Assembly: GCA_024236015.1 (NCBI GenBank)
Contig: JACKLK010000015.1
Span: 14,519-78,518 of the forward strand
Length of the DNA stretch: 64,000 nucleotides
DNA from: Rhodoferax sp.
Lineage (GTDB): Bacteria > Pseudomonadota > Gammaproteobacteria > Burkholderiales > Burkholderiaceae_C
Direction of reading: 5' to 3'
The notes under the pieces are model-generated. The model made no database searches and had not been told where the DNA came from. It saw only the letters and a program-made list of their open reading frames with translations. Shown here in pieces: positions 9,052 through 17,336 of the stretch. Position numbers and translations under genes: made by a program. Numbering within the stretch: position 1 is the stretch's first letter; the number at the start of each line of letters is the position of its first letter.

Positions 9052-9237
9052 TCAGGAGCTGTGCGACGCCAGGTACGCGCGCACCGCGGTTACGTGAGCG
9101 CCTACCTCGTCCACAGCCCGCTGGAGCTGGTCTTCGGTGCAATGCAGCGTTTCACACCAATACTGCCGTTCGAACTGATCGAGCAGGTCGATCCGTCCGG
9201 GATCGAGCGGCTTGTAACGGGAGGGGTCTTCGTGCAT
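9052..9237 (-). CDS. DUF3606 domain protein (61 aa)
   Basis: A 61-residue protein with the DUF3606 pattern: an Asp/Arg start (GRIDLLDQFERQYWCETLHC), then TEDQLQRAVDEVGAHVTAVR, a helix pair seen across this small family. A GAGGAGCC ribosome-binding site lies before the ATG. The family has no assigned biochemistry; members are often found near general-stress genes. It lies upstream of, and in line with, the 70-residue protein, separated by about 155 bases, so it may have its own promoter. Confidence 0.72.
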   Translation of the reverse strand: MHEDPSRYKPLDPGRIDLLDQFERQYWCETLHCTEDQLQRAVDEVGAHVTAVRAYLASHSS

Positions 9238-9571
9238 GTTGGCTCCTCGTGCTGGAATGCGATCGGTCGCCGGCGGAATGCCATCACCACCCGCAACCGC
9301 GCAGGGTTGACCACCAGCCTGCCATGAGGCGCGATCGATTCGGGTTGCGGCGAACCCGGTCTGCGCGCCACGCCAGAACTGCCGCTTGCATCGTAGTCGG
9401 GCGACGGTGTCGTGCCTTGCGCTGCATCAAGGCACGGGGCATGCAGGCTGGCGCAGACATGCACCGGCACAGGACGTCCGCGGGCGGCCGACGTGGCACG
9501 GTCGTGCCGGCGCCGGGCAGGCCAGGCGGGTCGACGAGTCCGATCCGCCGGTGTCGGCGGATGGATGCGTT
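9238..9571. other. Intergenic region, no gene recognised
   Basis: About 330 bases between the DUF3606 gene and the 3' end of the PfkB kinase gene. Open frames here have no recognisable protein pattern or good ribosome-binding site. It probably holds the DUF3606 promoter (right of 9237) and the end of the leftward sugar operon. I saw no clear hairpin terminator with a T-run. Confidence 0.4.
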
Positions 9572-10501
9572 TCAGCCGACGCCCAGTGCCGCCAGTACCT
9601 GCGCATGGCGCGGCGGCTGGCAACCGGCGCGGGTGCAATTGATCGCGGCGGCCTGCATGGCTGCGGCCAGCGTCGCGGCGACCCGTTGGGCGGCGTCCGA
9701 AGCTTGCTGGGCCCAGTCGCCGATGCAGTTGCCCCAGAAGGTGTCGCCGGCACCGACCGCATCGACGACGTCGACGACCGGCACCCCCATGTCGGCACGG
9801 GCGCCGTCGACCTCGAGCCAGGCGCCGCCCGCGCCGAAGGTCATCGCGATGCGCCGGGCCCCGAGTGCGCGGAAACGTTCCGCCAGCTGCGGCGCCGAGG
9901 CGCGATCCGGCTCCGGCAGGCCCAGGATCTCGAGGTCTTCGTCGCTGGCCTTGATCCAGTGCGCCAGCGCCGCGATCTCCCAGACGCCGGCCACGTACAG
10001 CGGCAGGTCGGCCGCCAGCCTGGGGCGCATGTTGACGTCCACGCTGACGGTCCAGCCGAGCGCGCGCGCGCCGCGCAGCACGGCGGCCACCTTGCGGTCC
10101 TCCGGCGGCACCAGCAACAGGGAACCGGTATGCAGAATGCCCGGCGCCTGGCGGGACAGCAGATCCAGCATCGCATCGACCTGGTAGTCGCGATCGGCAA
10201 TGCCTTCGCGGTAGAAGCCGTAACTGGGTTGGCCCTGGTCGATCTGGACCACGGCCAGCGAGGTCGGCAGGCGGCTGGGCGGCGACACGACACGCACGCC
10301 GTCCTCGGCCAGTTGCGCGCGCATCCGGTCGCCGAAAGCGTCGGCCGACAGGGGGTTGAGATAGGCGACGTCCGCCCCGCGCAAGGCCGCGGCCCGCGCC
10401 AGGTTGAACGGGCTGCCGCCCATCAGCGGGCGCAGGTCGCCGCCGGGCTGCGCCACGCAGTCCATCAATGCCTCGCCCAGGACCCAGATCGGCGTGCGCA
10501 T
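9572..10501 (-). CDS. PfkB-family sugar kinase (fructokinase-like)
   Basis: A 309-residue ribokinase/PfkB-fold kinase. The first signature region is GGSPFNLARAAALRG (residues 28-42). The second, with the anion hole and catalytic base, is VDAVGAGDTFWGN with Asp253 as base. The GGSPFN form is typical of fructokinase-like members. It is the last gene of the leftward arm, 19 bases after the permease, so it should phosphorylate the imported sugar. The transaldolase-like gene in the other arm would fit a keto-sugar phosphate. Substrate not proven. Confidence 0.85.
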   Translation of the reverse strand: MRTPIWVLGEALMDCVAQPGGDLRPLMGGSPFNLARAAALRGADVAYLNPLSADAFGDRMRAQLAEDGVRVVSPPSRLPTSLAVVQIDQGQPSYGFYREGIADRDYQVDAMLDLLSRQAPGILHTGSLLLVPPEDRKVAAVLRGARALGWTVSVDVNMRPRLAADLPLYVAGVWEIAALAHWIKASDEDLEILGLPEPDRASAPQLAERFRALGARRIAMTFGAGGAWLEVDGARADMGVPVVDVVDAVGAGDTFWGNCIGDWAQQASDAAQRVAATLAAAMQAAAINCTRAGCQPPRHAQVLAALGVG

Positions 10502-10520
10502 GGTTTCTTCGCGCCGGTGG

Positions 10521-11465
10521 CTACTTGCGCAGCAGCCGCTGACGCCGGATCACGTCGATCCAGACCGCAACGATGACGACCGCGCCGATGGCCATCATCT
10601 GGCGGAACTGCGAGATCTCGAGCAGGTTCATGCCGTTGCGGATCATCGTGATCAGCACCGCGCCCAGCAGGCTGCCCCAGATGCTGCCGCGCCCTCCGAA
10701 CAACGAGGTTCCACCCAGGATGACCGCCGCGATCGCGTCGAGTTCGAACATCTGCGCCATCTTGCCGCTGGACGAATCCATGCGCGCCATCAGCACGATG
10801 GCACCCAGCGCACAGCTCAGGCCGGAGATCACATACACCGACAGCTTGTACCAGCGGATGTTGATGCCGACCTGGCGCGCACCCATCTCGTTGGACCCCA
10901 TGGCATACACGTAGCGGCCCAGCTTGGTGCTGGACAACACGAACGCCATGACGACGAAATACACGCCGGCGATCAGGATCGGCATCGGCACGCCCAGCAG
11001 TTCCCCATAACCCAGGAAGGGCAGCGGATCCGGCAGTCCGGAGGCGTCGAAGCCGCCCGTGGCCTCGAACGCCAGGCCGCGCCACAAGGTCAGGCCGCCA
11101 AGCGTGACGATGAAGGACGGAATGCCGACGAAGGCGACCAGATAACCGTTGAACAGGCCCACCGCCGCACCGATGGCCAGGGCCAGCGCAATCGCGACAT
11201 AGGGGTCGACGCCGATCTTGATCATCAGGTGCCCGGCGATCGCGCCCGCCAGTGCGGTCATCGCACCCACGGCCAGGTCGACACCGCCGGTCAATATGAC
11301 GAAGGTCTGGCCGCCCGCCAGCAGCGCGATCACCGAAGCCTGGACCAGGATGTTGGACAGGTTGCCGGTGGTCAGGAAATAGGGCGACGCGACACTCAGG
11401 AGCAGGCCCAGGACCAGCACGGCCACCAGTGCGCCATACCACTCTTGCCGGGTGAGGGATTTCAT
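10521..11465 (-). CDS. Ribose/fructose-type ABC transporter permease (RbsC/FrcC family)
   Basis: A 314-residue membrane protein of the BPD_transp_2 class with 8-10 hydrophobic segments and the family's GGVDLAVGAM motif near residues 60-69. The ALAGAIAGHLM and IPSFIVTLGGLTLWRG segments are typical of RbsC/FrcC/AraH permeases. One permease gene is present, as in CUT2 systems, where it homodimerises. It sits between the binding-protein gene and the kinase, all leftward. The ATPase lies in the divergent arm. Confidence 0.9.
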   Translation of the reverse strand: MKSLTRQEWYGALVAVLVLGLLLSVASPYFLTTGNLSNILVQASVIALLAGGQTFVILTGGVDLAVGAMTALAGAIAGHLMIKIGVDPYVAIALALAIGAAVGLFNGYLVAFVGIPSFIVTLGGLTLWRGLAFEATGGFDASGLPDPLPFLGYGELLGVPMPILIAGVYFVVMAFVLSSTKLGRYVYAMGSNEMGARQVGINIRWYKLSVYVISGLSCALGAIVLMARMDSSSGKMAQMFELDAIAAVILGGTSLFGGRGSIWGSLLGAVLITMIRNGMNLLEISQFRQMMAIGAVVIVAVWIDVIRRQRLLRK

Positions 11466-11565
11466 GTGGATCTCCGATGAAGGGAGTGGCCGCGCGGGCC
11501 CGCACCGTCAGGCGACGGCTCGCGCAGCGGGGACGGGAAGGCACCGCGGCCGCGGCGCCCGGGGC

Positions 11566-12522
11566 TTATTTGACGCGCATGAACTGGGCCACGCCCGAGT
11601 CCTTGGCGAACTGGTCGACGTTGGACGGCAGCACCAGGAACGAACCGGTGTCGATGCGTGCGTCGACCTTCTTGCCCTGCGCCGCGGCGATCGCGGTTTC
11701 CACGCCGATCTGGCCGATCCTGGCCAACATCTGGGCCGCGTTGGCCTGCTGCCAGCCCTGCTTCATCATGTCCAGGCCACCGGGCGAGCCGTCGAAGCCG
11801 GCGATCTTGATCGAGCCCTTGCGCTTGCCGGACGACAACATCGCGGCCTTCGCACCGAGCGCGCCACCATCCCAGGCACAGGCGATGACCTTGGCACCCG
11901 GGTTGGCGCGCAAGGCGGTCTCGACGCCGTTCTGGGCCTGGGTCTGGTCCCAGCGGGTGGGCACTTCGACGACCTTGACGTTCTTGCGCTTGGCATTCAA
12001 GCCGTCCAGGAAACCCTTGCGGCGTTCCTGGCCGGTGGACTGGCCCTGGTCGCCGGTGACGTAGATCACCGTGTCGCCATCCTTGACCTGGCTGGCGACC
12101 CACTCGCCCTGGACCATGGCGGCCTTGATGTTGTCGGTGGCCACGTACGAGGTGATGTCGGCGCCGCTGATGCCGGTGTCGACCGCCACCACCTTGATGC
12201 CGGCGGCCAGCGCCTTGTTGATGGCCGGTGCGATGCCGGCACTGTCGACCGGCGCGATCGCGATCGCGTCGACCTTGCGCGTGATCATGTCTTCGACGAT
12301 GGCCAACTGCTTGGAGAGTTCACCCTGCTCCGCGGCCAGCTGGATGAACTTGATGCCTTCCTTCTCACCGGCCTTCTTTGCGCCGCCGTTGATCAGGGTC
12401 CAGCCTTCGTTGGTATTGCCGTTCGTGATGTAGGCCACCGTGGTCTCGGCCATGGCGGCGGCCATCAGGCCGGCGGTTGCGAGGGTGACGGCCATGCGGC
12501 CGATGGTGCGTGTCATGTTCAT
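11566..12522 (-). CDS. Sugar-binding protein, RbsB/FrcB type
   Basis: A 318-residue periplasmic binding protein with a Sec signal (MNMTRTIGRMAVTLATAGLM to MAAAMAET). It has the Peripla_BP_4 pattern: TNEGWTLINGGAKKAGEKEG, AIAPVDSAGIAPAINKAL and AVDTGISGADITSYV. Start 12522 is chosen for a GGAGA site eight bases upstream; a longer in-frame start would place residues before the signal peptide. It heads the leftward arm. The CUT2 class imports pentoses, hexoses such as fructose, or related cyclic compounds. Confidence 0.9.
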   Translation of the reverse strand: MNMTRTIGRMAVTLATAGLMAAAMAETTVAYITNGNTNEGWTLINGGAKKAGEKEGIKFIQLAAEQGELSKQLAIVEDMITRKVDAIAIAPVDSAGIAPAINKALAAGIKVVAVDTGISGADITSYVATDNIKAAMVQGEWVASQVKDGDTVIYVTGDQGQSTGQERRKGFLDGLNAKRKNVKVVEVPTRWDQTQAQNGVETALRANPGAKVIACAWDGGALGAKAAMLSSGKRKGSIKIAGFDGSPGGLDMMKQGWQQANAAQMLARIGQIGVETAIAAAQGKKVDARIDTGSFLVLPSNVDQFAKDSGVAQFMRVK

Positions 12523-12602
12523 GCGAATGTCTCCGATTGGGCGAGGAAATGGGGTCATTGCGGCAACGCAGAGGTCTTCTGCCAGCTGCTGGAGCAAATT
12601 AA

Positions 12603-12646
12603 AACAGAAATCGCCGATTAAATAAACCTAGTAGTTTTACTAATAT
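12603..12646. promoter_or_regulatory. Divergent promoter region with inverted repeat
   Basis: This A+T-rich stretch separates the two arms of the sugar system. It contains the perfect inverted repeat TAGTA-GTTT-TACTA (12629-12642), which overlaps a TAATAT -10-like hexamer (12641-12646) reading rightward. ROK-family repressors such as NagC and Mlc bind A+T-rich dyads of this kind, and a ROK gene lies in the rightward arm. Assignment as the ROK operator is inferred. Confidence 0.5.
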
Positions 12647-12700
12647 GGATTTTTGCGTGGATCTGTCATGCTCAGCCCCACGTCAACCAGCGAGTCCACC

Positions 12701-13489
12701 ATGTCCAACACCCAACCTGTTCTTGAGATCAGCAACCTGACCAAGCATTACGGCGGCGTCAAGGCCCTCACCGAGGCCGGTTTCCGGCTCATGCCGGGCG
12801 AACACGCCGCCATCGTCGGCGACAACGGCGCCGGCAAGAGCACCTTCGTGCGCCTGATCACTGGCGTCGAACAGCCCAACTCGGGCGACATCCGGCTCGA
12901 CGGGCAGTCGGTCAGCTTCGATTCGCCGCTCGACGCCCGGGAAAAAGGCATCGAGACCGTCTACCAGACGCTGGCGCTGGCCGAAGACCTCGACGTGCCG
13001 GCCAACATCTTCCTGGGCCGCGAACTGACCCGGCTGAACCTGGGCCCCTTGTCGGTGCTGAACCACAAGGCGATGCGCGAGCAGTCCGCGTCGATGCTGG
13101 AGACCACCGGCGTCAAGATCCAGGACATGTCGGAGACGCTGCGCGGCATGTCCGGCGGCCAGCGCCAATGCGTGGCGATTGCCCGCGCGGCGGGTTTTGC
13201 CAAGAACCTGATCATCCTGGACGAGCCGACCGCCGCGCTCGGCGTGGCCGAGACCGCCCGGGTCGAGCAGATCATCCGCGGGCTCAAGGAACGCGGCATA
13301 CCGTTGATCATCATCAGCCACAACCTGCGCCAGGTGTTCGACCTGGTGGACCGGATCTGGGTTTTCCGCCAAGGCCGCATCATCTGCAACCGCCTCAAGA
13401 CCCAGACCAACCCGGAAGAGATCGTCGGCCTGATCACCGGCGCCATCGACCCGGCCGACCTGCCCGCCGAGGAGGCCGTGGCATGCTGA
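12701..13489 (+). CDS. Sugar ABC transporter ATPase, single-domain (FrcA-like)
   Basis: A 262-residue ATPase with Walker A GDNGAGKST (residues 40-48), Q-loop TVYQTLAL, signature MSGGQRQCVAIARA and Walker B LIILDEPTAALG. RbsA-type CUT2 ATPases are about 500 residues with two cassettes. This one has a single cassette like Sinorhizobium FrcA, so it must work as a dimer. ATG 12701 fits the family N-terminus; an ATG at 12668 is possible. Its seven-base overlap with the mutarotase gene shows coupling. The divergent leftward arm carries its permease and binding protein. Confidence 0.88.
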   Translation: MSNTQPVLEISNLTKHYGGVKALTEAGFRLMPGEHAAIVGDNGAGKSTFVRLITGVEQPNSGDIRLDGQSVSFDSPLDAREKGIETVYQTLALAEDLDVPANIFLGRELTRLNLGPLSVLNHKAMREQSASMLETTGVKIQDMSETLRGMSGGQRQCVAIARAAGFAKNLIILDEPTAALGVAETARVEQIIRGLKERGIPLIIISHNLRQVFDLVDRIWVFRQGRIICNRLKTQTNPEEIVGLITGAIDPADLPAEEAVAC

Positions 13490-13923
13490 AAGGCATCGAT
13501 CCGCTGCTGACCCCCGAACTGCTGATGCATCTGTCGGCCATGGGTCATGGCGAATGGGTCGCGGTGGTCGACGCCAACTTCACCGCCGACCACCTCGCCG
13601 GTGGCAAGCCGCTGGTACGGATTCCCGGCCACAGCCTGGAACGGGTCAGCCGCGCCGTGTTGTCGGTGATACCGCTGGCCGACGACGTATCCCGGCCTGC
13701 CGCCTACATGCATGCCAGCGGCCAGCCCGAAGGCCATCGCACGACCGCGCAGCGGGACACGCTGGCCGCGCTGCAGGAGCATGGCCTGGACGCCGACCGC
13801 GTCGAAGCGGTCGAGCGATTCGCGTTTTATGACAAGATCCGCCTTGCCAGCGTGCTGGTGCAATCGGGCGAGACCACCGCCTTCGGCAATGCCATGTTCT
13901 GCAAGGGCGTGATCCTCCACTGA
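13483..13923 (+). CDS. RbsD/FucU-family sugar mutarotase
   Basis: A 146-residue protein of the RbsD/FucU family, cytoplasmic mutarotases that interconvert pyranose/furanose or anomeric forms of a sugar. The start MLKGIDPLLTPELLMHLSAM, the MGHGEWVAVVDANF segment and the C-terminal FYDKIRLASVLVQSGE match the FucU side of the family. It overlaps the ATPase gene and its TGA overlaps the ROK ATG (TGATG). Its presence argues that the incoming sugar is a ribose- or fucose-like aldose or a keto-sugar with slow ring interconversion. Confidence 0.87.
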   Translation: MLKGIDPLLTPELLMHLSAMGHGEWVAVVDANFTADHLAGGKPLVRIPGHSLERVSRAVLSVIPLADDVSRPAAYMHASGQPEGHRTTAQRDTLAALQEHGLDADRVEAVERFAFYDKIRLASVLVQSGETTAFGNAMFCKGVILH

Positions 13924-15161
13924 TGTCCGCAACCACCGTGAACGCCCCGCCCGCCTTCATCCGCGACCCGCGCCAGATGCGCGGATCGAACCACCGCGGG
14001 ATGCGCCAGTTCAACGAGCGCATCGTGCTGCAGGCGATCCGCCATGCCGGTGCGATCGCCAAGGCCGATCTCGCGCGCCTGACCCGGCTGTCGACGCAGA
14101 CGGTGTCGATCATCGTGGACCGCCTGCTCGACGACGGACTGCTGCTGCGCCAGCCCCGCGTGCGCGGCAGGATCGGCCAGCCGTCGATCCCGCTGGCGCT
14201 CAATCCGGACGGGGTGTTCAGCCTGGGCCTGCAGGTCGGGCGGCGCAACCTCGAGGTCATGGTGACCGACTTCCTCGGTCAGCCGCGGCATCGGCTGCAG
14301 TTCCGTTATTCCAGCCCCGATCCCGACGTCGTGCTGGCCCATATCGCATCGGGCCTGGCGCAGATGCAGCAGACCCTGGGCGACGACTGGGAGCGCACGG
14401 TCGGCATCGGCCTGACCGCGCCGCTGTCGATGCACAAATGGTCGGAACTCTTCGCCGGCCCGGCCGGCGACGCGCTCGAACGCTGGACCGGCGTCGACCT
14501 GGTGGCGCGGGTGCAGGCGATGACCGAGCTGCCGGTGCAGTTCGCCAAGGACACCATGGCCGCCTGCATGGCGGAGATGCTGCAGGGCCAGGGCCTGAGC
14601 ATCGAGAGTTACCTGTATGTCTTCGTCGGCACCTTCGTCGGCGGCGGACTGGTGCTGGGCGGGCACATCATGGCCGGCCCGCATGGCAATGCCGGCGCCA
14701 TCGGCTCCATGCCGACGGCGATCGCCCAGGCCGGCGGCAAGCCTGCGCAGTTGCTGCGCATGGCCTCGGGCCAGCAACTGGAACGGGCCCTGGAGGCGGC
14801 CGGGCACGACCCGCAGCTGGCGCACGACGACGCCATCATGGCGCCCGAGTACGCATCGATCACCGATCCCTGGCTCGCGCAGGCCAGCCTGGCACTGGCG
14901 ATGACCATCGTCAGCGCCAGCGCGCTGGTCGACCTGGACGCCACGGTCATCGACGGTTCGCTGTCGCCGGCCCTGATCCGGGAGCTGATCGCGCGCACCC
15001 GCGCATGTGTCGACCACTACGACCTCGAAGGGCTCGATGCGCCGTCCATCGTCGCCGGACGGGTCGGCGCCCACGCCCGTGCCCTCGGCGGCGCCCTGCT
15101 GCCGCTGCACACCCAGTTCTTCCCGGTGAAGGACATCTTCCTGAAACAGGACCTGGAGTGA
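13923..15161 (+). CDS. ROK-family transcriptional repressor
   Basis: A 412-residue protein with an N-terminal winged helix (MRQFNERIVLQAIRHAGAIA, then KADLARLTRLSTQTVSIIVD) followed by a ROK sugar-kinase-like domain (residues about 95-400). It is therefore a NagC/XylR-type repressor rather than a kinase. The ROK glycine-rich segment GTFVGGGLVLGGHI is present. The usual zinc-binding CxCGxxGC cluster of ROK proteins is not obvious. Overlapping start and stop codons place it in the rightward sugar operon, so it likely senses the sugar and controls both arms from the 12603-12646 region. Confidence 0.88.
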   Translation: MSATTVNAPPAFIRDPRQMRGSNHRGMRQFNERIVLQAIRHAGAIAKADLARLTRLSTQTVSIIVDRLLDDGLLLRQPRVRGRIGQPSIPLALNPDGVFSLGLQVGRRNLEVMVTDFLGQPRHRLQFRYSSPDPDVVLAHIASGLAQMQQTLGDDWERTVGIGLTAPLSMHKWSELFAGPAGDALERWTGVDLVARVQAMTELPVQFAKDTMAACMAEMLQGQGLSIESYLYVFVGTFVGGGLVLGGHIMAGPHGNAGAIGSMPTAIAQAGGKPAQLLRMASGQQLERALEAAGHDPQLAHDDAIMAPEYASITDPWLAQASLALAMTIVSASALVDLDATVIDGSLSPALIRELIARTRACVDHYDLEGLDAPSIVAGRVGAHARALGGALLPLHTQFFPVKDIFLKQDLE

Positions 15162-15835
15162 AGATCTATCTCGACTCGGCGCATGCCGACCATTGGGCCC
15201 TGCCCGCCGGATGCCCATCCATTGCCGGCGTCACCACCAACCCCAGCCTGGTGCACCAGGCCGGCCTGCCGGTCACGCTGCAAACCTATGAACGCCTGGT
15301 GCAGGCCGTCGCCGCACGCGGCATCGCCGAACTGATGCTGCAGTTGCCGACCGCCGATGCCGACGACGCCCTGCGCTGGCAGGCCCGGCTGCAGGCGCTG
15401 GCGCAACAGCACCGTGTGACGCTGACGATCAAGCTGCCCTGCCACCCCGACTGGTTGCCGGCCATCGACGCGATGCGCCAGGCCGGCCAGCCGGTGCTGC
15501 TGACCGGCCTGTCGAATCCGGTGCAGTTGTTGTGGGCGCGCAGCCTGCAGGCGACCTACGTGGCACCGTATGTCGGCCGGCTCGCTGCCGACGGCCGCGA
15601 CGTCTGGCCGCTGATGAAGGCCTGCGTCGCGTTGCAGCACAGCGGCGGCCCGGCGCTGCTGGCCGCCAGCATCAAGTCGCCCGACGTGCTGGCGCAGCTG
15701 ATCGCCTGCGGCGCCGCCGCCGTGACCTTGCCCCCCGAGAGCCTGGCGGCCTGGTCCGGCGATGCGCTGACCGACACGGCGATCGCGCAGTTCGCGCGCG
15801 ACACGGCGCAGAGCCTGCGCACCCCGGACCACTGA
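15158..15835 (+). CDS. Transaldolase-family protein (TalC/F6P-aldolase-like)
   Basis: A 225-residue TIM-barrel protein of the small transaldolase group. The opening KIYLDSAH, the GVTTNPSLV motif and the IKLPCHPDW segment (its Lys near residue 89 is the Schiff-base candidate) match TalC/MipB-like enzymes, which transfer or cleave dihydroxyacetone units. The GTG start at 15158 overlaps the ROK stop (GTGA). In a cluster with a PfkB kinase it could cleave the phosphorylated keto-sugar. It is slightly divergent from fructose-6-phosphate aldolase, so the exact reaction is open. Confidence 0.78.
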   Translation: MKIYLDSAHADHWALPAGCPSIAGVTTNPSLVHQAGLPVTLQTYERLVQAVAARGIAELMLQLPTADADDALRWQARLQALAQQHRVTLTIKLPCHPDWLPAIDAMRQAGQPVLLTGLSNPVQLLWARSLQATYVAPYVGRLAADGRDVWPLMKACVALQHSGGPALLAASIKSPDVLAQLIACGAAAVTLPPESLAAWSGDALTDTAIAQFARDTAQSLRTPDH

Positions 15836-15842
15836 ACCGGCG

Positions 15843-15859
15843 GCGCGGCCCTGCCGCGC
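15843..15859. terminator. GC-rich hairpin between convergent genes
   Basis: GCGCGGC-CCT-GCCGCGC forms a perfect 7-bp stem with a 3-base loop between the converging transaldolase-like and HPF-like genes. There is no T-run on either side, so it is only a possible bidirectional terminator or end-stabilising hairpin. Confidence 0.35.
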
Positions 15860-15863
15860 GCGT

Positions 15864-16220
15864 TCAGTCGTTGTCGGTGGACTGCGGCGCCGGCGTTCCG
15901 TTGCGATGGGCGTCGTGGCGCTCGACGCGGGTCGCCAGTGCACGTTTGAGCTTGCCCAGCGCCCCGTCGATCGCCTGGTGCGCCGTGGCCGCATGGTCCT
16001 TCACGACCACCGGATCGAGATGCGCCAGCCGCGCCTCCAGCGTGCACTGGATCTGGTCCGAATGCGAACTGGCCTGGGCGTTGGCGTCGACGATATGCGC
16101 CTCGACACGGGTGACATGGTCGCGGAATCGCTCCAGGGCTTCGCGCACGACGGAGTCCAGGTGCGCCGCCATGGCCTGGCGGCCGTCGACATGGGTATCG
16201 GTATTGAGCAGGACTTGCAT
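15864..16220 (-). CDS. HPF/RaiA-family ribosome-associated protein
   Basis: A 118-residue protein with the S30AE/HPF beta-alpha fold: MQVLLNTDTHVDG, VVREALERFRDHVTRVEAHI, then a conserved-type alpha helix AIDGALGKLKRALATRVER. Family members bind the 30S subunit in stationary phase and cause hibernation or block translation. It lacks the long C-terminal domain of long HPF. It has relatively few basic residues in the first half, so it may be a divergent paralogue. It stands alone, with about 190 non-coding bases upstream that hold its promoter. Confidence 0.75.
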   Translation of the reverse strand: MQVLLNTDTHVDGRQAMAAHLDSVVREALERFRDHVTRVEAHIVDANAQASSHSDQIQCTLEARLAHLDPVVVKDHAATAHQAIDGALGKLKRALATRVERHDAHRNGTPAPQSTDND

Positions 16221-16410
16221 GGGCCGTGGTGTCTCCTGGTTGCCGGCAATCGACGGGACGCTGCCGGACGTTGGTGCCGCGCGCCCGATGCGCGTCGACC
16301 GTCAGGCACAGTGTAGACCCCCCGGCGGACCGGCCTGCCGGCCACCTGCGAGCCCCCTGCATCGGGCCGCGTTGACCGGCCGGGGCCGCGCCGCGCGGTG
16401 CGGTGCGGCA

Positions 16411-17291
16411 TCAGCGCTTGTACCGCGCCGCCATCAGGCTCGGCCAGGCCGTGACTCCGATCGCCAGCAGGATCACGCCGCCGCCCCAGAACACCGAGGT
16501 GGCCGGCACCTCGCGGTGCACCAGCCAGACCCACAGCGGATTGAGCACGGTGTCGGCCATCGTGATCAGCACCATCTGCACCGCTGGCACGTGCCTGGCG
16601 CCACGCATGTACAGCACCATCGGCACGGCCAGCTGGATCACACCCATGAACAGCAGCACCACCAGCGCACCGAGTGCCAGCGGCTCCAGGCCGACCGTGA
16701 AACGCACCAGCAGGTACACACCCAGGCCACCGAGGATCATCGCCGGCTCCATGCGCAGCGCGCTGTAGCGCCGCAAGGCCACGCTCTGGCCGGCGAAACA
16801 CAGGGCATAGGCCAGCGACACCGCGATGCCGCCCAGGCTGCCGACCGTGGCCGCCGAGGCTTCGCCCACGGCGATCAGCACCACGCCGACGATGGCCATG
16901 ACGATCGCGATGGTGAACACCACCGGCGTGCGTTCGCCCAGCCACAGGCGCGCCATCAGCGCGGCGAAGATGCCCGAGGTCGCGCCGATGCAGGACGCGG
17001 CCGCGACGCTCGAGAGCTGCAGCGCCAGGATGTACATCGACGAGCCGAGCGCGAAGAAACCGCCCGAGATGGCCAGCGCGCCGGGTCGGACTGCAGGAAC
17101 AGGCGGATCGCGCCGAGCCGGTATTCCCAGGCCATCCACAGCAGCAGCGCCACACCCATGCCCAGGCCGCGCGTGGCGTTGAAGGTCCAGGGGTCGACCT
17201 GCGGCAACCAGCGCGCGAAGACGCCGCTCAGGCTCCAGAAGAAGGTGGCGCCGGCCACCAGCAGCAGGCCGCGCGAGGCGTCGTCACGCAT
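16411..17291 (-). pseudogene. EamA/DMT-family transporter, frameshifted
   Basis: Two overlapping frames together encode one drug/metabolite transporter of about 290 residues with ten membrane segments in two EamA repeats. The N-terminal part (from ATG at 17291: GATFFWSLSGVFARWLPQVD) runs to about 17083. The remainder (SGGFFALGSSMYILALQLSS onward) continues one frame over to 16411. Restoring one C in the short C-run (G-run on the plus strand, 17083-17085) rejoins the frames as SDPGALAISGG. So the gene is either broken by a one-base deletion or carries a sequencing error. It follows the homocysteine methyltransferase gene in the same direction. Confidence 0.8.
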
Positions 17292-17336
17292 GGCGTCACG
17301 TCGTGGATGACGGGAGAGATCGGGTTCGGTCTGCTG

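Noticed and set aside
10404..12621. Long plus-strand frames opposite the sugar permease and binding-protein genes
   Set aside because: They are His/Asp/Gln-rich mirror translations of real genes on the minus strand with no domain pattern, a common effect at this G+C content.
13168..13480. Longer frame extending the mutarotase gene upstream into the ATPase
   Set aside because: The family N-terminus MLKGIDPLL starts at 13483, and the upstream part is the shadow of the ATPase.
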